Below are positions 12,282-24,029 of a DNA stretch of 64,000 nt, in pieces. Under the pieces are notes generated by a model. That model made no database searches. It was given only the letters and a program-made list of their open reading frames with translations, and was not told the DNA's origin. The translations under genes were made by a program, and so were the position numbers. The DNA is from Sorghum bicolor (Eukaryota > Streptophyta > Magnoliopsida > Poales > Poaceae), in assembly GCF_000003195.3 (NCBI RefSeq), contig NC_012871.2:62549802-62613801 (forward strand), written 5' to 3'. How positions within the stretch are numbered: the first letter of the stretch is position 1; the number at the start of each line of letters is the position of its first letter.

Positions 12282-12509
12282 GCCCTTGTTTAGTTCGCTA
12301 AAACTTTCGGATTTGTAATACTTTCGTTTATATTTGATAATTATTGTTTAACCATGAGCTAATTATTAGGCTCAAAAAATTCATACCATAAATTACATAT
12401 AAATTATATAATTAATTATTTTTATTATCTATATTTAATATTGCATACATGCGTCTAAAGATTCTATGTGACAAATTTTTTTAAAAAAATTAGGAACTAA
12501 ACAAAGCCC
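12282..12509. mobile_element. Tourist-type MITE
   Basis: Terminal repeats GCCCTTGTTTAGTTC and the complement of GAACTAAACAAAGCCC bound 228 bp. The internal segments (TTCGTTTATATTTGATAATTATT, GCATACATGCGTCTAAAGATT; about 20 bases each) recur in all copies of this family in the window. ATG flanks both sides as the likely 3-bp target duplicate. Confidence 0.65.
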
Positions 12510-12556
12510 ATGTATATGTAGGAGTAAGTACTTGTACTAGTAGTATATTCTTGCTA

Positions 12557-12798
12557 GGCCTTATTTACTTGCAAAATTTTTGTAAAATATGAACAGTAGC
12601 ACTTTCGTTTGTATTTGATAAATATTATCCAATCATAAGTTAACTAGGCTCAAAAGATCCGTGTCGTAAATTACATGTAAATTGTGTAACTAGTTATCTT
12701 TTTATCTATATTTAATGCTAAATGCATATGCCGTAAGATTTGATGTGACGAAGAATCTAAAACATTTTGCAAAATATTTAGAAAAGTAAACAAGACAT
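12557..12798. mobile_element. Tourist-type MITE, second copy upstream of EG45-like gene
   Basis: Starts GGCCTTATTTACTTGC and ends GAAAAGTAAACAAGAC, with the family's internal CACTTTCGTTTGTATTTGAT. It is in the same orientation as the copy at 12282 and ends only 43 bp before the TATA box of the next gene. It may therefore contribute to that promoter. Confidence 0.6.
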
Positions 12799-12840
12799 GG
12801 GCGCTGCTTGCCGGCCCCATCTGGGACCCCGCAGCTTGCC

Positions 12841-12848
12841 TATAAAAG
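12841..12848 (+). promoter_or_regulatory. TATA box of the EG45-like gene
   Basis: TATAAAAG preceded by GC-rich sequence, 113 bp upstream of the ATG at 12954. Transcription would start near 12875. Confidence 0.7.
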
Positions 12849-12953
12849 GCGCCGTGGATCCCAGTAGTTTCGTCGCACACCTTCTTCCTGAGTGAGATCG
12901 AGTAGCAGGCCGGCGAGCATATATACCCGATCTAGCTCGTCGTGTGGACGGTT

Positions 12954-13680
<727 letters not shown>

Positions 13681-14020
13681 GTTTCGCAAGGCGACGATCG
13701 AATCTGAAGCAGGAGTGTTATGCTGTCAAAGAGTAAAATCGACACTGCGGCCGGCTTCAGAAAAATAACTACAAGCGAATGTGTGTGCTACCCAGCTACT
13801 GATCAGTAGTAGCTGCATGTTTAAGTTGTACTTGTGTGGGAAAACTTATGATGAAAAAAAAAAACAGAGCTCTGCGCCTGTTTGGTTTGCGTCTTAATAA
13901 TAACTAAGAGAATACCTTATGCATTGCTGCGAAAATGTGGTGGATTACGTGGCACGATGACATGGATAAATAAAATACTTATGTGTCTTGCTGATATAGA
14001 CATTATAACTGTATGGCTAA

Positions 14021-14250
14021 GGCCCGTTTGGTTGTTCTCAGTAAAGTTTATTGTCCGTCACATTGAATGTTTAGACATATGCATAGAGTATTAAATATAA
14101 ACTATTTACGAAACTAAAAACACAGCTAGAGAGTAATTTGCGAGACGAATCTTTTAAGCCTAATTAGTCTATAATTGGACACTAATTGTCAAATAAGACG
14201 AAAATGCTACAATACATGTTAAACTTTAACACCCCCAATCAAACACTCCC
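14021..14250. mobile_element. Tourist-type MITE with TAA target duplicate
   Basis: The 230-bp element starts GGCCCGTTTGGTTG and is flanked by TAA at 14018-14020 and 14251-14253. Internal blocks (CATTGAATGTTTAGACATATG, GAGACGAATCTTTTAAGCC-like) match the family, though the terminal repeats are diverged. Confidence 0.6.
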
Positions 14251-14292
14251 TAATGGATTTTAGTTATGTCATAGTGCATTGTTTAGTTAGAC

Positions 14293-14682
14293 AGCTTGCA
14301 TGTTGAGAGAAATATAGCGACTTACTGACGTGGACAATATAATTGCATAATTATGTGTGATAGTGAGTTATTTAGTTGGACAACTTGCATGTTGAGAGAA
14401 ATAAGTAGTGGGGTTTAGCTTTATAAGAGTACTAGAAGAGTACCCCGTGCGTTGCTGCGGGAGTTTCAGATAATTTAAAAGAAATTATACTATTTATATT
14501 TATAGTTATATGAATAAAATTATCTTAAATTAATTTTGTTAAATGATTTGACACATCAATATAAACTACTAAATGTATGTTAGTAGATAAAGAGATGACT
14601 ATCATAATTACATGTGTTAGTTGGCTACAATTAGAAATTTTAGTAGATTGTTAATGTGGATAGCTTGCATGTTGAGAGAAAT
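14293..14682 (+). repeat. Three dispersed copies of a 21-bp motif
   Basis: The motif AGCTTGCATGTTGAGAGAAA(T) occurs at 14293-14313, 14382-14402 (one change) and 14662-14682, each followed by AT-rich DNA. Between copies 2 and 3, at about 14437-14462, lies CCCCGTGCGTTGCTGCGGG. That phrase is frequent in grass transposon ends, especially Helitron-like ones. No complete element could be delimited. Confidence 0.5.
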
Positions 14683-14848
14683 TTCTAGCGAGGATAAGAT
14701 AAGATAACGAGCACATGGAAACCAAGCAAAAAAAGTACTATTGCCTGCGATATAAATTGGCTGCCATCGCTTTACGTAGGCCCATCAAAATCAAAATTAT
14801 AACATTTATAAAAAAAATCTCAGTCACTGGTGTGAAAATGAAACCTCT

Positions 14849-14849
<1 letters not shown>

Positions 14850-14879
<30 letters not shown>
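14850..14879. repeat. Poly-C run of about 30 bases
   Basis: An uninterrupted run of C followed by eight T. Such a tract may form an i-motif on one strand and a G-quadruplex on the other. Its length in an assembly is often unreliable. Confidence 0.9.
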
Positions 14880-14987
14880 TTTTTTTTAGTAAGGAAAGTG
14901 AAAGTGAAACCAAATGATCAGGCCTGCTGCAGGCGTAATTGGGCTTATCGGTCCAACCAGTAAGCCAGCAGCTAGGCGGCCCACTTA

Positions 14988-15229
14988 GGCCTTGTTTCGT
15001 TCACCCAAAAACTAAACATTTTTTAAGATTTCCCGTCACGACGAATCTTACGGCACATGCATAGAACATTAAATGTAGATAAAAATAAAAACTAATTGTA
15101 TAATTTAACTTTAAATCATGAGACGAATCTTTTAACCCTAATTACTCCATGATTTGACCATGTTTGTCAAATAAAAACGAAATTGCTACAGTATCAAAAT
15201 CCAAAAAATTTTTGGATCTAAACAAGGCC
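14988..15229. mobile_element. Tourist-type MITE with TTA target duplicate
   Basis: 242 bp from GGCCTTGTTTCGTTC to GATCTAAACAAGGCC, flanked by TTA at 14985-14987 and 15230-15232. The interior contains the conserved GCACATGCATAGAACATTAA and GAGACGAATCTTTTAA blocks. Confidence 0.8.
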
Positions 15230-15232
15230 TTA

Positions 15233-15483
15233 GAGCATCTCCAAGAGAAACTACAAGATTTAGCTATTGTGTAAAATAAAAAGCTCACTCAAAGCATATA
15301 GTTCCACAACAGCCTTTGTATATGATAGCTAGTGAGGACGACATACTATATATGACAAGCGAAAGTTTAGTAATAGCAAACTTGCTATTTTAGCAAACCA
15401 GATAGCACACCTGTTACACTTTAGTTTTAGCTTTAAAAATATAAAAATAGCCTAGATAACATAGATAGTATATGGAGTTGCTT
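15233..15483. mobile_element. Degenerate MITE with GAGCATCTCC terminus
   Basis: It begins GAGCATCTCCAAGAG directly after the TTA duplicate of the preceding Tourist element and ends near GGAGTTGCTTT, roughly the complement. This is the same terminus type as the larger element at 27521-32388. The right end is diverged, so the boundary is approximate. Confidence 0.35.
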
Positions 15484-15838
15484 TTAGTATCGTAACACCA
15501 TACCTATTAAGAAAAATAGTCCCTTAGACCTAAAAAAATTATGTTGTTTTTTCTTGGCTCCTTTTGTTTTGGACTTTTCTATTTTATTTTGCAAAACGAA
15601 ATTCATTTGCTTTTTTGGCCCTTCCGATCTAGGCTCTAACGGTGTTAATTTGTACACAACTTGTGAACAAGTTTCAATTAGAACCATCAAACTTTAAAAG
15701 TGAATTTTTGGGTTCATAAAATTTTTATGTTATATCACTTAGGTCCATACACATTATGTTAAGTCCATCGGACGGGTATGGACCTAAATGATACAACATT
15801 AAAAGTTTATGATCTAAAAATCCACTTTTAATTTTTTT

Positions 15839-15987
15839 GAACAAGTCAGCAGCGGATCCTTTCTCCTATTTTTTTATTTTCATATATAAGGAAATGTACA
15901 AACAACAAAAAAATTTTGAACAAGTCAGCAGCGGAGCCCTTCTCCTATTTTTTTATTTTCATATATAAGAAAATGTACAAACAACAA
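15839..15987 (+). repeat. 79-bp tandem duplication
   Basis: Two adjacent units (15839-15917 and 15918-15987) both begin GAACAAGTCAGCAGCGGA and run through ATTTTCATATATAAG to ACAAACAAC with only a few differences. This is a recent local duplication in noncoding DNA. Confidence 0.9.
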
Positions 15988-17385
15988 TGGAGGTATGTAC
16001 GAAGGTTAGAAAGAGCACAAGGCAACCAGGCCCAAAAAAGAAATAAAAAGACATTAGGTGAGGGGAGCGGGGGTGGGGGGTAGCGCGAGACGTAGCCTAC
16101 CAGAACGACCAATGTGGGCATTTCTAGCAAACCAAGTAATTCGTACGAAATAGGCTTGTGCAAGCCTGGTTAGCAGGTCATACAGGTAACCAAACAGGCT
16201 CAAGTTGCAAGCCTAGCTAGCCCCTAAGCTAGGGAACCAAACACACTTATACTCCACCTTGTGGGAGTAAGGTTTTGGCACTTTAGAAAGCTTCCTTGAC
16301 ATCTATAGCCTTCTTCCATCTCACACTAGACACATTGCTTAGGATTGCATTTTATTGTGAGATTAATTGCATCAAGAGTTTAGTCTTCGAGATACTAGGG
16401 GGACTTTAAGGAAACATCATCAACTTTTTACTTTTGGAGGTTGCCACCTCAAATACAGCTTGGAGCTCATGGTTTTATTGAAGCACTTCAACGAAGATTG
16501 TGAATGTGCTCCAAAAGTGATTGTGAGGGTTATTGAGCACAAGAACAACTCTAGTGAAAAGGTGTGGAGTGATTCTGTAGTTCCAGAAGGCTAAAAAATC
16601 AAGTGAAGTCTTGAAAGAGGAGCAAAGAACATTAAATCCACAACAAGATTATAGGAATACCGAATACCACAGGATAAATTTGGTTGTCTTGTACTCAATT
16701 TATTCTTGTGTTTACCTTCGTAGAATTAAATTATTGCTTGCCAACCTTAGATGAAAACCCTCATCCTAGGAAGAATAGTATATCAGAGGTTTCTTGTGGT
16801 TCGTAGAATTAAATTCACCGACGAGTACCATGGCAACAAATGGTGTATGTTTGGAAATTAAATGTATTGGTCACTTTGTTGTTCATACCCCTTCTTGAGA
16901 TCACCTATAAAATTGCAATTCACATCTCCACTACTACAAAAGGAAAAAAAAAAGCTTTATATTCATAAGCTTTGCTAACAACTTTGCATTCCTTCAATTC
17001 AGTCATTTTTTTTTGTATTAAGGATCAGGCCACGAAGATACAGTATATTGTATCAAACCATGCAACATCAGCTTGATAAAACACCTACAAACCCACTAAC
17101 AAATTGTATTATGCTCACGCATTCTAAAAGATACATCAAGAACTACCATCTGGCGGCTTAGCCACCAAAAACTTCACACTAATACCTAATGCGACAAGGA
17201 TTCTAGCATGAAAAACAGCCCGTAGTTGTTTTGAATTACCAATTTCTTAAGATTTTAAGGGCATTCATTCCTTAGCACAAGGCCAAAAGTTGAAGGCGGT
17301 ACATACTACAAGTGCAAATTGACTAATTAATTAGACTAGAAACTGATGGTGAACCAGCACCAGTTCAGGTTACAAGAAATTGATC
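15988..17385. other. Intergenic DNA up to the 3' end of the MBD8-like gene
   Basis: No domain-bearing reading frame is seen. A 75-codon frame at 16367-16594 has no recognisable feature. The 3' UTR of the minus-strand MBD8-like gene probably occupies roughly 17030-17385. Confidence 0.35.
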
Positions 17386-20300
17386 TCAAATAGATGGCCC
17401 GTTGATGCCAAGATGACCAGAAAACTTCCCCTTGCACGACGGGCAAATGTAACCAAGAGAATCTGCCTGCTGCTCAGCAACGGTGCCGAAATGCTGGAAT
17501 GGACTATTGCACCACACGCACACAGATTGGAGCATGCCAACCATCTTAGAATAGGACGGACCCCAGCCCAACTGGAACGGAGGGGGGCAGTTACCTAGCT
17601 GTGGTGCATAACCTAGCATCAATGTTGGCTCTGGTACAGGTATAGAGTCATGCCTACCCATGCCCCCATAAGGCGGAGCTCCAGCCGAGGCCATCCTTAG
17701 CTGTTGCTCAAAGCTTGGATAGATCTGCTGCTTGGAGCCACCAAATCCAAGTTGCAAATCACACTGTTTCAAGAACAATCAAACTTGTCATTAGAAAACA
17801 AAATAGCATAAACAAACTTGATTAACATGTAAGCGAATAAATATGCCACAACAAATAGTGCATAAACTGTACACCTATATGGTACAAAGATAAGCCTTAG
17901 ATATAGAGGTAGTTACAGATTAACTGCGGCAAAAGCTTAAGGCAACCCAAGGCTAGTGTATGCAGGAGTAGGCAACAAGGCATAACTAGACCTTCAAGGC
18001 GAGCTGGGTCCGCCTAGCCTAGGCGACATCTTTGAAACAGAGAAAGCAACGCGCCTTTGAAACAGAGAAAACTACATGAACACTATTATCATGAAACTCG
18101 CATATACTTCGGTTATCAAGCAAAAGAGTATCTTGTTATCTAACATCATACATGTTTCAGTTATCAAGTAGACGAGCATATTTTCATCCAAGCATATGGT
18201 GAGCATGGGCCCACAGGAATAATAGTGAATATACTAATTAAAGCCTACAGATCTATCACTGATGTGTGGAAAACAATGGCATAATGACTGATTCAAACCT
18301 AGGCAGGGTATTCCTATTAGATGATATACTAAAGATGCCTATACTAAAATAAATTAAATAGTTATTAACCTGATCTTGCATAATCCTGCTCAGTGGAACA
18401 TCTTCAACAGCACGAACCAAAGAAGTAAAGCTACCAAAATTGGTTTGCATGGCCATAAAATCATCAATAGTCCCACTTGTCCCAGTAGCAGGTAGCGAGT
18501 CACAAGAAGGGCCTGCATCGTTGTATTGATTTTGATTATCTAAGTCACTGTCAGATTTTTCCAATGCCTCAAGCATGGAACCCTTGATATCAAAATCCAA
18601 TGTGCAGTGTTCATTTGGTTCAGATCGACTGGTGGAGCTGACAAAAGAACTCCTCATATTGTGGATATCAATATCATCAGTTGCAGTACCGCCAGTAAGT
18701 GTGTTTAGGTCAGATAATGAGTAACAGTTTGCAAAATCATGTTTCATATTAATGACATTATTCAGCTGGGCAAGACTACTTTCTGTGATAGTACCATTGA
18801 AGATATCACTGTTATAAGCTTCAGCATCAAAACCAGTTTCATTACTTGTCATGTTTTGTGAATTCACCAATGCTTCTTTGGCACTATCTTCACCTCTGTT
18901 GCCATAGTCCTTGATTTCAGGAGTCATTGAACATGAAGAAGTGAAACAATCCACATTTATTTGAGCTCGAGGTATAGGATCCATGGTCAAATTTGATTGA
19001 TACATCATGTCATTTTTCTGGTTGACAAAATTTTCACCCTTACAGGTGTTGTTCTGATTGGCAAAGTTTCCATCCTTACAAGCAGTGTCATCGTTAGAGG
19101 TAGTACCAAAGCATTGGGCAATAATGGATGATCGAATAGCATCATCAGGAGTATCAGATGTTTCATAGTTTCCACCAGAAATAGGAGAAGATATTGAATC
19201 CAAACATGAATTGAGATTTACATCCCTTACTCTGACACCATTTTTTAGTTCACTGCCTTTCAAAGAAATCATTTCACAATCCATAATCTTGTCCTCAGCA
19301 GATTTGTCACTTTTGAAGCTTCTGGGGTTTTCCACATTGCAAGTTATATTGCCACCATCCACTTCCATATCAATTGAATTAAGATCAGGCTCATCCCTAG
19401 ATGGTGAAAGTCGGTTACTTTCCAGTCGGCCATTAAAATCATGTTCTTCAGGAGAACTGACAAATTTGCCATGCGGTAGATCACAGGACTCAGAAACTTG
19501 CATGGATTGTGTCATATTAGTACACCCCGTTGGATCATCTGTGCATTTTCTTTCATCAGGATCATTTACGGTTGAAGAAACCTCTTTATGTATATCACAA
19601 GTTTCATCAGACCTATTGAACTTTTGGGAATAATCTGCACTGCAAAGTTCTGAATCTTTTGAGCTGACATTCTCATGAACATTCATGGAGTTGCAAATAC
19701 TCAATTTTCTTTCAGCATCAACAGAAAGAGAAGCTACAGCACTGTCACATGCTTCATCATGGGTTTTATGGTCATCAGAATTGTCAACAGTATCCAGATG
19801 ATGCCCAGAGGAAGGCTGTCTGGTGGGACGTTCTTCTATTATTTCAGCTGTATCCGTAATATCCTCAAGAGAGTCCTTATGATGCACAGGGACAAGTTCT
19901 CCAGCAACAAGTCCTTTTTCCTGTTCAGGAAAGCCATTCATCTCCTTAAGAGGGTCCTTCTGATTCACAGAGATATCTCCTGAAGATTCTTTTCCCTGTT
20001 GAGGCAACTCAGAAGGTTCTTTTCCCTGTTGAGGCAATGCAGAAGGTTCCTTTCCCAGTTGAGGCAACATAGAAGGTTCTTTTCCCAGTTGAGGCAACAT
20101 AGAAGGTTCTTTTCCCTGTTGAGGCAACATAGAAGGTTCTTTTCCCTGTTGAGGCAACACAGAAGGTTCTTTTCCCTGTTGAGGCAACACAGAAGGTCCT
20201 TTTCCCTGTTGAGGCAACACAGAAGGTTCTTTTCCCTGTTGAGGCAACACAGAAGGTTCTTTTCCCTGTTGAGGCAACACAGTCATCTCCTGAAATCCAC

Positions 20301-22477
20301 ATGGCATTGCCACCAAGGATGGTTGACCATCAAACAGTTCAGCTGGACTCGGACCTTGATACCTTACATCTGCAACGCTAAGGCCAAAATTGCCAGATAC
20401 CTCTCCAGAGGTCTTCTGCTGAGTCTTCTCATACTTTCCGTCAATGTTGGCATCCAATTCTCCAGATTTACTAACCCTGCGCCTTTTAGCTTTCCTTTGG
20501 TGAAAGGACAACTGATGTTGCATATAGGAGCTCTGGTCATGAAACGTCAAATTGCATTTCCGGCACCCCTTTGCATTCACTTCTATTGGAGCTTCATCCT
20601 TCTGAAGTTTCTGTTGATGAGAATCACCAGAGGGATTAAATAATGTAACTGAATTAACTGGTACTGCAATTTGCTTTTCCTCAATTGAGATGGTTTGCTG
20701 GTGAAGACCTACAGACTAATCAAAAGTACTTTTAAATTAAACTATGAATACCCAAGCACACAAATAAAATGCATAATCAAAACTTACATTAACATCTAGG
20801 CCATGCACTCCTGCACTATTAATCTGAGAGGCAGTTGTCTTTGCCTCCTGATATCCAAGAAGGGACATGAGGTAGGAAGACACTTCTTTGCAAGTAGCAA
20901 ACTGATGTCCTTTGGGGCTGAAAGTATGATATAAGTAATCAGCACAGGTAAACAACAGTTGTAGGAAAATGATGTGATAAATGCAATAGGCTACTAATGA
21001 GATAAGAAATCAATCAAAAAGCGCATATGCCTAGGTGTTGTGGAAATTAAGCACTGTAAAGGCAGATGTTATAGTGGCATACTATTGTAGGCTTCTAGCA
21101 AAGACTTGTCACAGCCATGCTTTTCATTAAACAGCTACAAATTTCAGTAGCATCAGTCTTGATGCAATCGTTAAAAGGAAACAAATAGACATTTTCACAG
21201 AAAAGCTATGTTTTTTCATAGTTGCATGCTTTTGTAATGGCACTAGCATCAGTCTTGATGGAATGGTTATTCATTAAGTTCTATTGTTTGGGTATTAGCC
21301 TAATTATCTCAAATGATAGTTGTTCAGATATATGCAGCTCATAGCTGTAAGCCTATTGTATATATGTTTAAGCGCTTGTGTGAGGGCAAGGATCTGAGCA
21401 GCACATTCCACACAGAAGTCCTATCCTCCTAATCTCAACTTCATGTCATGTTTCAGTTAGGTTACTCACCTATTGCCGAAAGGCAACTTAGTGCTAAAGC
21501 CTAAAGAGTAAGTAGCCAATCTTTCTACGACAGAAGCACTGTGAAGCTAGCATGGACCTTGTGAAAAACATTGCATACAATCACTTTGCAACAGTTCGAA
21601 ACAGAATCTGAATCATCATACATACTCCAAAACCATATCAACTGAAGCATATACTACAATAAACAAGTATGCCTGGTACAATAAACAAGTTTCAAACAGA
21701 CCTCACATAACGGCGGCAATTAATCCATGCGACACGCTCCTTTCGCTTGAGCCCAAGCAACAGCTTCCACCCACAGGGCAGGTGGTCAGCGAACATACCA
21801 GCATCCACGAACTTCCTCCGGCGCCTTCGGCTTCCCCATTGCCCTTCCAGCGCATTCATGAATCCGAGTAGCTCGGACTCCGACCCCAATCCTGACGTTC
21901 GCTTCCGTAGCTCCTCCCCATAGGGATCCACAAGCTCGGCGAGCCTCGCCAGATCAACCGCCACACCCTTTGGATTCAGCACTACCTTATCGGGGTCTGT
22001 CGCCGCAACAGCCGCCGGCGGTGGCAGCGGCGGCAGAGACGGAGCGGGAGGCGTAGGTGCTGTTATCGCGGGCGCGGCTAGGGTTTGCGGTCGGGGTGGA
22101 ATCGGAGGCGGAGCACGGTACGAGGGGTCGTCGCGCGCGAATAGGCGTTGGAGGTGGAACACGACGAGGCGGTTCTCGGGGTCCTCCTCGGCGGGGGCAG
22201 CTGGCGTAGACAAGGAGGAGGACGCCCCGGTGGTGGTGGTGGGCGTCAGGTTGTGGGATATGTTGGTGGCGACGCGGCGGCGGGAGAAGGTCTGCTTGCG
22301 GGAACCTGCGCTCTCGTTGAAAACGGCGCGGTCGATCTTCGGGGGCGGGAGGAACTCGCCATCGCGGCGGCGGCCCCGGCGGGGGTCGACGGCGTAGGGA
22401 GACGCGGCAGCTAGGGCCACGAGATCCGACTGTGTCAGCACCCGGACGTCCAATACGGCTGCTACCTCAATCCCCAT
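17386..22477 (-). CDS. MBD8: MBD8-like methyl-CpG-binding-domain protein with C2H2 finger
   Basis: Four exons on the minus strand: 22477-21702, 20917-20788, 20715-18370, 17763-17386, all with GT-AG borders, giving about 1209 residues. An MBD fold spans the exon 1/2 junction (about 228-285): LPCGWKLLLGLKRKERVAW, then SPKGHQFATCKEVSSYL. A single C2H2 finger C-x2-C-x12-H-x4-H lies at about 353-374, followed by a basic KAKRRR nuclear signal. Residues about 447-545 are ten copies of a decapeptide VLPQQGKEPS-like repeat. A long acidic, Ser/Asn-rich region follows, then a conserved C-terminus with two CxxC pairs (CVWCNS, CPSC). The arrangement matches Arabidopsis MBD8 and grass orthologues, nuclear proteins tied to chromatin and flowering time. 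Key MBD residues for binding methyl-CpG look altered, as in plant class MBDs not proven to bind it. Divergent to the PORR gene. Confidence 0.88.
19990..20290 (-). repeat. 30-bp coding minisatellite in MBD8-like exon 3
   Basis: About ten head-to-tail 30-bp units (plus-strand form AGAAGGTTCTTTTCCCTGTT... through GAGGCAACAC) encode PQQGKEPSVL decapeptides. Units differ by few bases, mostly at the V/M/A/E codon and Q/L. Because 30 is a multiple of three, all frames on both strands stay open, creating long spurious reading frames. Copy number is expected to vary without breaking the protein. Confidence 0.95.
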
Positions 22478-22799
22478 TGCCCAGCCGCCGCCGGTGACGG
22501 CGCCGCTGGGCCGTCGGAGGATTTGGGGTTTGGCTCAGGAGGGGAGGAAGCGCAGGAAGTGCGGGTTGCGACGAGGACGATGGGGACGGGAGAAGTTCAG
22601 GAGTCAGGACGGACCGGAAGTGGGCCATTGTGGGCTGAGACGTGGTCGTGGAGTGGCGGGGCCCGTAATCGAACGGTTGCGGTGCCTTTAATTTGCGTGC
22701 TGATTTGATCAAAACCCTTGGAGTGAATACTGAATACTGAACCCCACTAGTCCCACGTGGTCATCACTCGCCGCGCCGCCGCCGCCGCCGCCGCCAGCG
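22478..22799. promoter_or_regulatory. Bidirectional promoter between MBD8-like and PORR genes
   Basis: Only 322 bp separate the two divergent ATGs. Site-II-type motifs TGGGCC/TGGGCT lie at 22507-22512, 22621-22626 and 22631-22636, with GGGCCC at 22659-22664 and a CACGTG G-box at 22754-22759. Site-II elements are known in plant promoters of organelle-protein and growth-related genes. No TATA box is evident in either direction. Confidence 0.6.
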
Positions 22800-24029
22800 A
22801 TGGCGCGCCGCCTCTTCTGCGCCACGAGAGCACTCCTCCTTCCCCCCGCCCCAGCTCCCGCGCCGGCGCCCACCTCCGCATCTTCTGCAGCGGCGGCGGA
22901 AGCGGCAGCCTCGCTCCTGCCACTGCTCCCCTGCAAGCGGCGAAAGAAGCTCCTGAGGAAGCTCAACAGCCCACGGGTCGCGCCCATCGAGCCGGAGGCC
23001 GCGCGTCGCGTTCCGGCCCTAGACGCCGTGCTCGACCGCGATACGGCCTTCCGCTTCCTCCACCGCGCGCGCTCGTTCCTGGCTTCCCTCCCGCCTCCGC
23101 ACCGGATCCCCCTTTCCGAGGCCGGCAAGCTGTACCGCGAGCTCGGCTTCCCCCGCGGCCGCAAAGTGTCGCGCTCCGCTACGCGCCACCCGTTGCTGTT
23201 CCACCTCCCCGTCGTGGGCTCCGTCCCGCACCTCGCGCTCACGCCGTTCATGTGCTCGCTCCTCGAGGAAGAGCGCCGCATCCACGACGACCTCCTCCCG
23301 TCGCGGGTGCGCGCAGTCCGGAAGCTCCTCATGCTCACGGCCCACCGCCGCGTGCCGCTCGCGAAGCTCCACCACTGCCGCGCTGTGCTCGGCCTCCCCG
23401 ATGACTTCCGCGACCGCGTCCACGACTTCCCTGACGACTTCCGCGTCGTAGTCGACCCCAGGGACGGCCGCCACTTCCTCGAGCTCGCGCGCTGGGACCC
23501 TGCGCTCGCCGTCAGTGCTCTGGAGCGCGATTTTGTCGTGGACGAGCGCCGCGTCCGGCGCACGTTCCGCTTCGCCGTCCCACACCGCCGGTTGATGCCG
23601 CTTGACGCCGAGGACGCCGACCGCCTCGACACGGCGACCACGTTCCCGCTTGTCTCACCGTACACAAACGGTGCGCTGCTCAAGCCATGGACGCCCGAAG
23701 CGGAAAAGTACCGCGTCGGGGTGGTGCACGAGTTCCTCAGCCTGACACTGGAGAAGCGCGCGATGATCCACCACATCGTCGAGTTCAAGGAGGAATTTGG
23801 CCTCACGCGGCACATGTACGAGTCGTTGCAGAAGCAGAACCGCGCTTTCTACCTGGCCGGCACAGAGATGAACTGGGCCTTATTCCTCAGGGCAGCGTAT
23901 CACGAAAATGGGGAGCTCAAGGAGAAGGATCCCCTCGTGCTATTCAATGAGAAGCTGCAGCGATATGCATGTATGAGCAAGATGGATTCCAGAGAGACCA
24001 TGATTGATGCTGCAGGTTTGACTGAATAA
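22800..24029 (+). CDS. PORR-domain organellar RNA-binding/splicing factor (WTF-type)
   Basis: This intronless frame encodes 409 residues. The N-terminus (Arg and Ala/Pro-rich, few acidic residues to about 40) looks like a mitochondrial or plastid transit peptide. The rest matches the plant organelle RNA recognition (PORR, former DUF860) domain: FRFLHRARSFL, HPLLFHLPVVG, VRAVRKLLMLTAHRRVPLAKL, then DDFRDRVHDFPDDFRVV (DxFR..v...P..F), ...HIVEFKEEFGLTRHMY and FYLAGTEMNWALFLRAAY near the end. PORR proteins bind organellar group II introns and promote splicing; WTF1 acts in chloroplasts and WTF9 in mitochondria. The start at 22800 gives the full transit region and lies 41 bp after a G-box. Target intron and organelle cannot be decided from sequence. 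Confidence 0.9.
   Translation: MARRLFCATRALLLPPAPAPAPAPTSASSAAAAEAAASLLPLLPCKRRKKLLRKLNSPRVAPIEPEAARRVPALDAVLDRDTAFRFLHRARSFLASLPPPHRIPLSEAGKLYRELGFPRGRKVSRSATRHPLLFHLPVVGSVPHLALTPFMCSLLEEERRIHDDLLPSRVRAVRKLLMLTAHRRVPLAKLHHCRAVLGLPDDFRDRVHDFPDDFRVVVDPRDGRHFLELARWDPALAVSALERDFVVDERRVRRTFRFAVPHRRLMPLDAEDADRLDTATTFPLVSPYTNGALLKPWTPEAEKYRVGVVHEFLSLTLEKRAMIHHIVEFKEEFGLTRHMYESLQKQNRAFYLAGTEMNWALFLRAAYHENGELKEKDPLVLFNEKLQRYACMSKMDSRETMIDAAGLTE

Noticed and set aside
20009..20302. Second minus-strand frame (ASTGKRTFCV repeats)
   Set aside because: Same cause: an alternative frame of the minisatellite with no flanking coding signal.
19999..20643. Long plus-strand frame (LLRQHRRFFS repeats) opposite the MBD8-like exon
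   Set aside because: It is the antisense shadow of a 30-bp tandem repeat whose length keeps all six frames open. The minus frame alone has domains, splice sites and conserved flanks.
22709..23815. 368-residue minus-strand frame opposite the PORR gene
   Set aside because: Arg/Ser-rich low-complexity shadow of a GC-rich exon. The plus frame carries the PORR domain and transit peptide.
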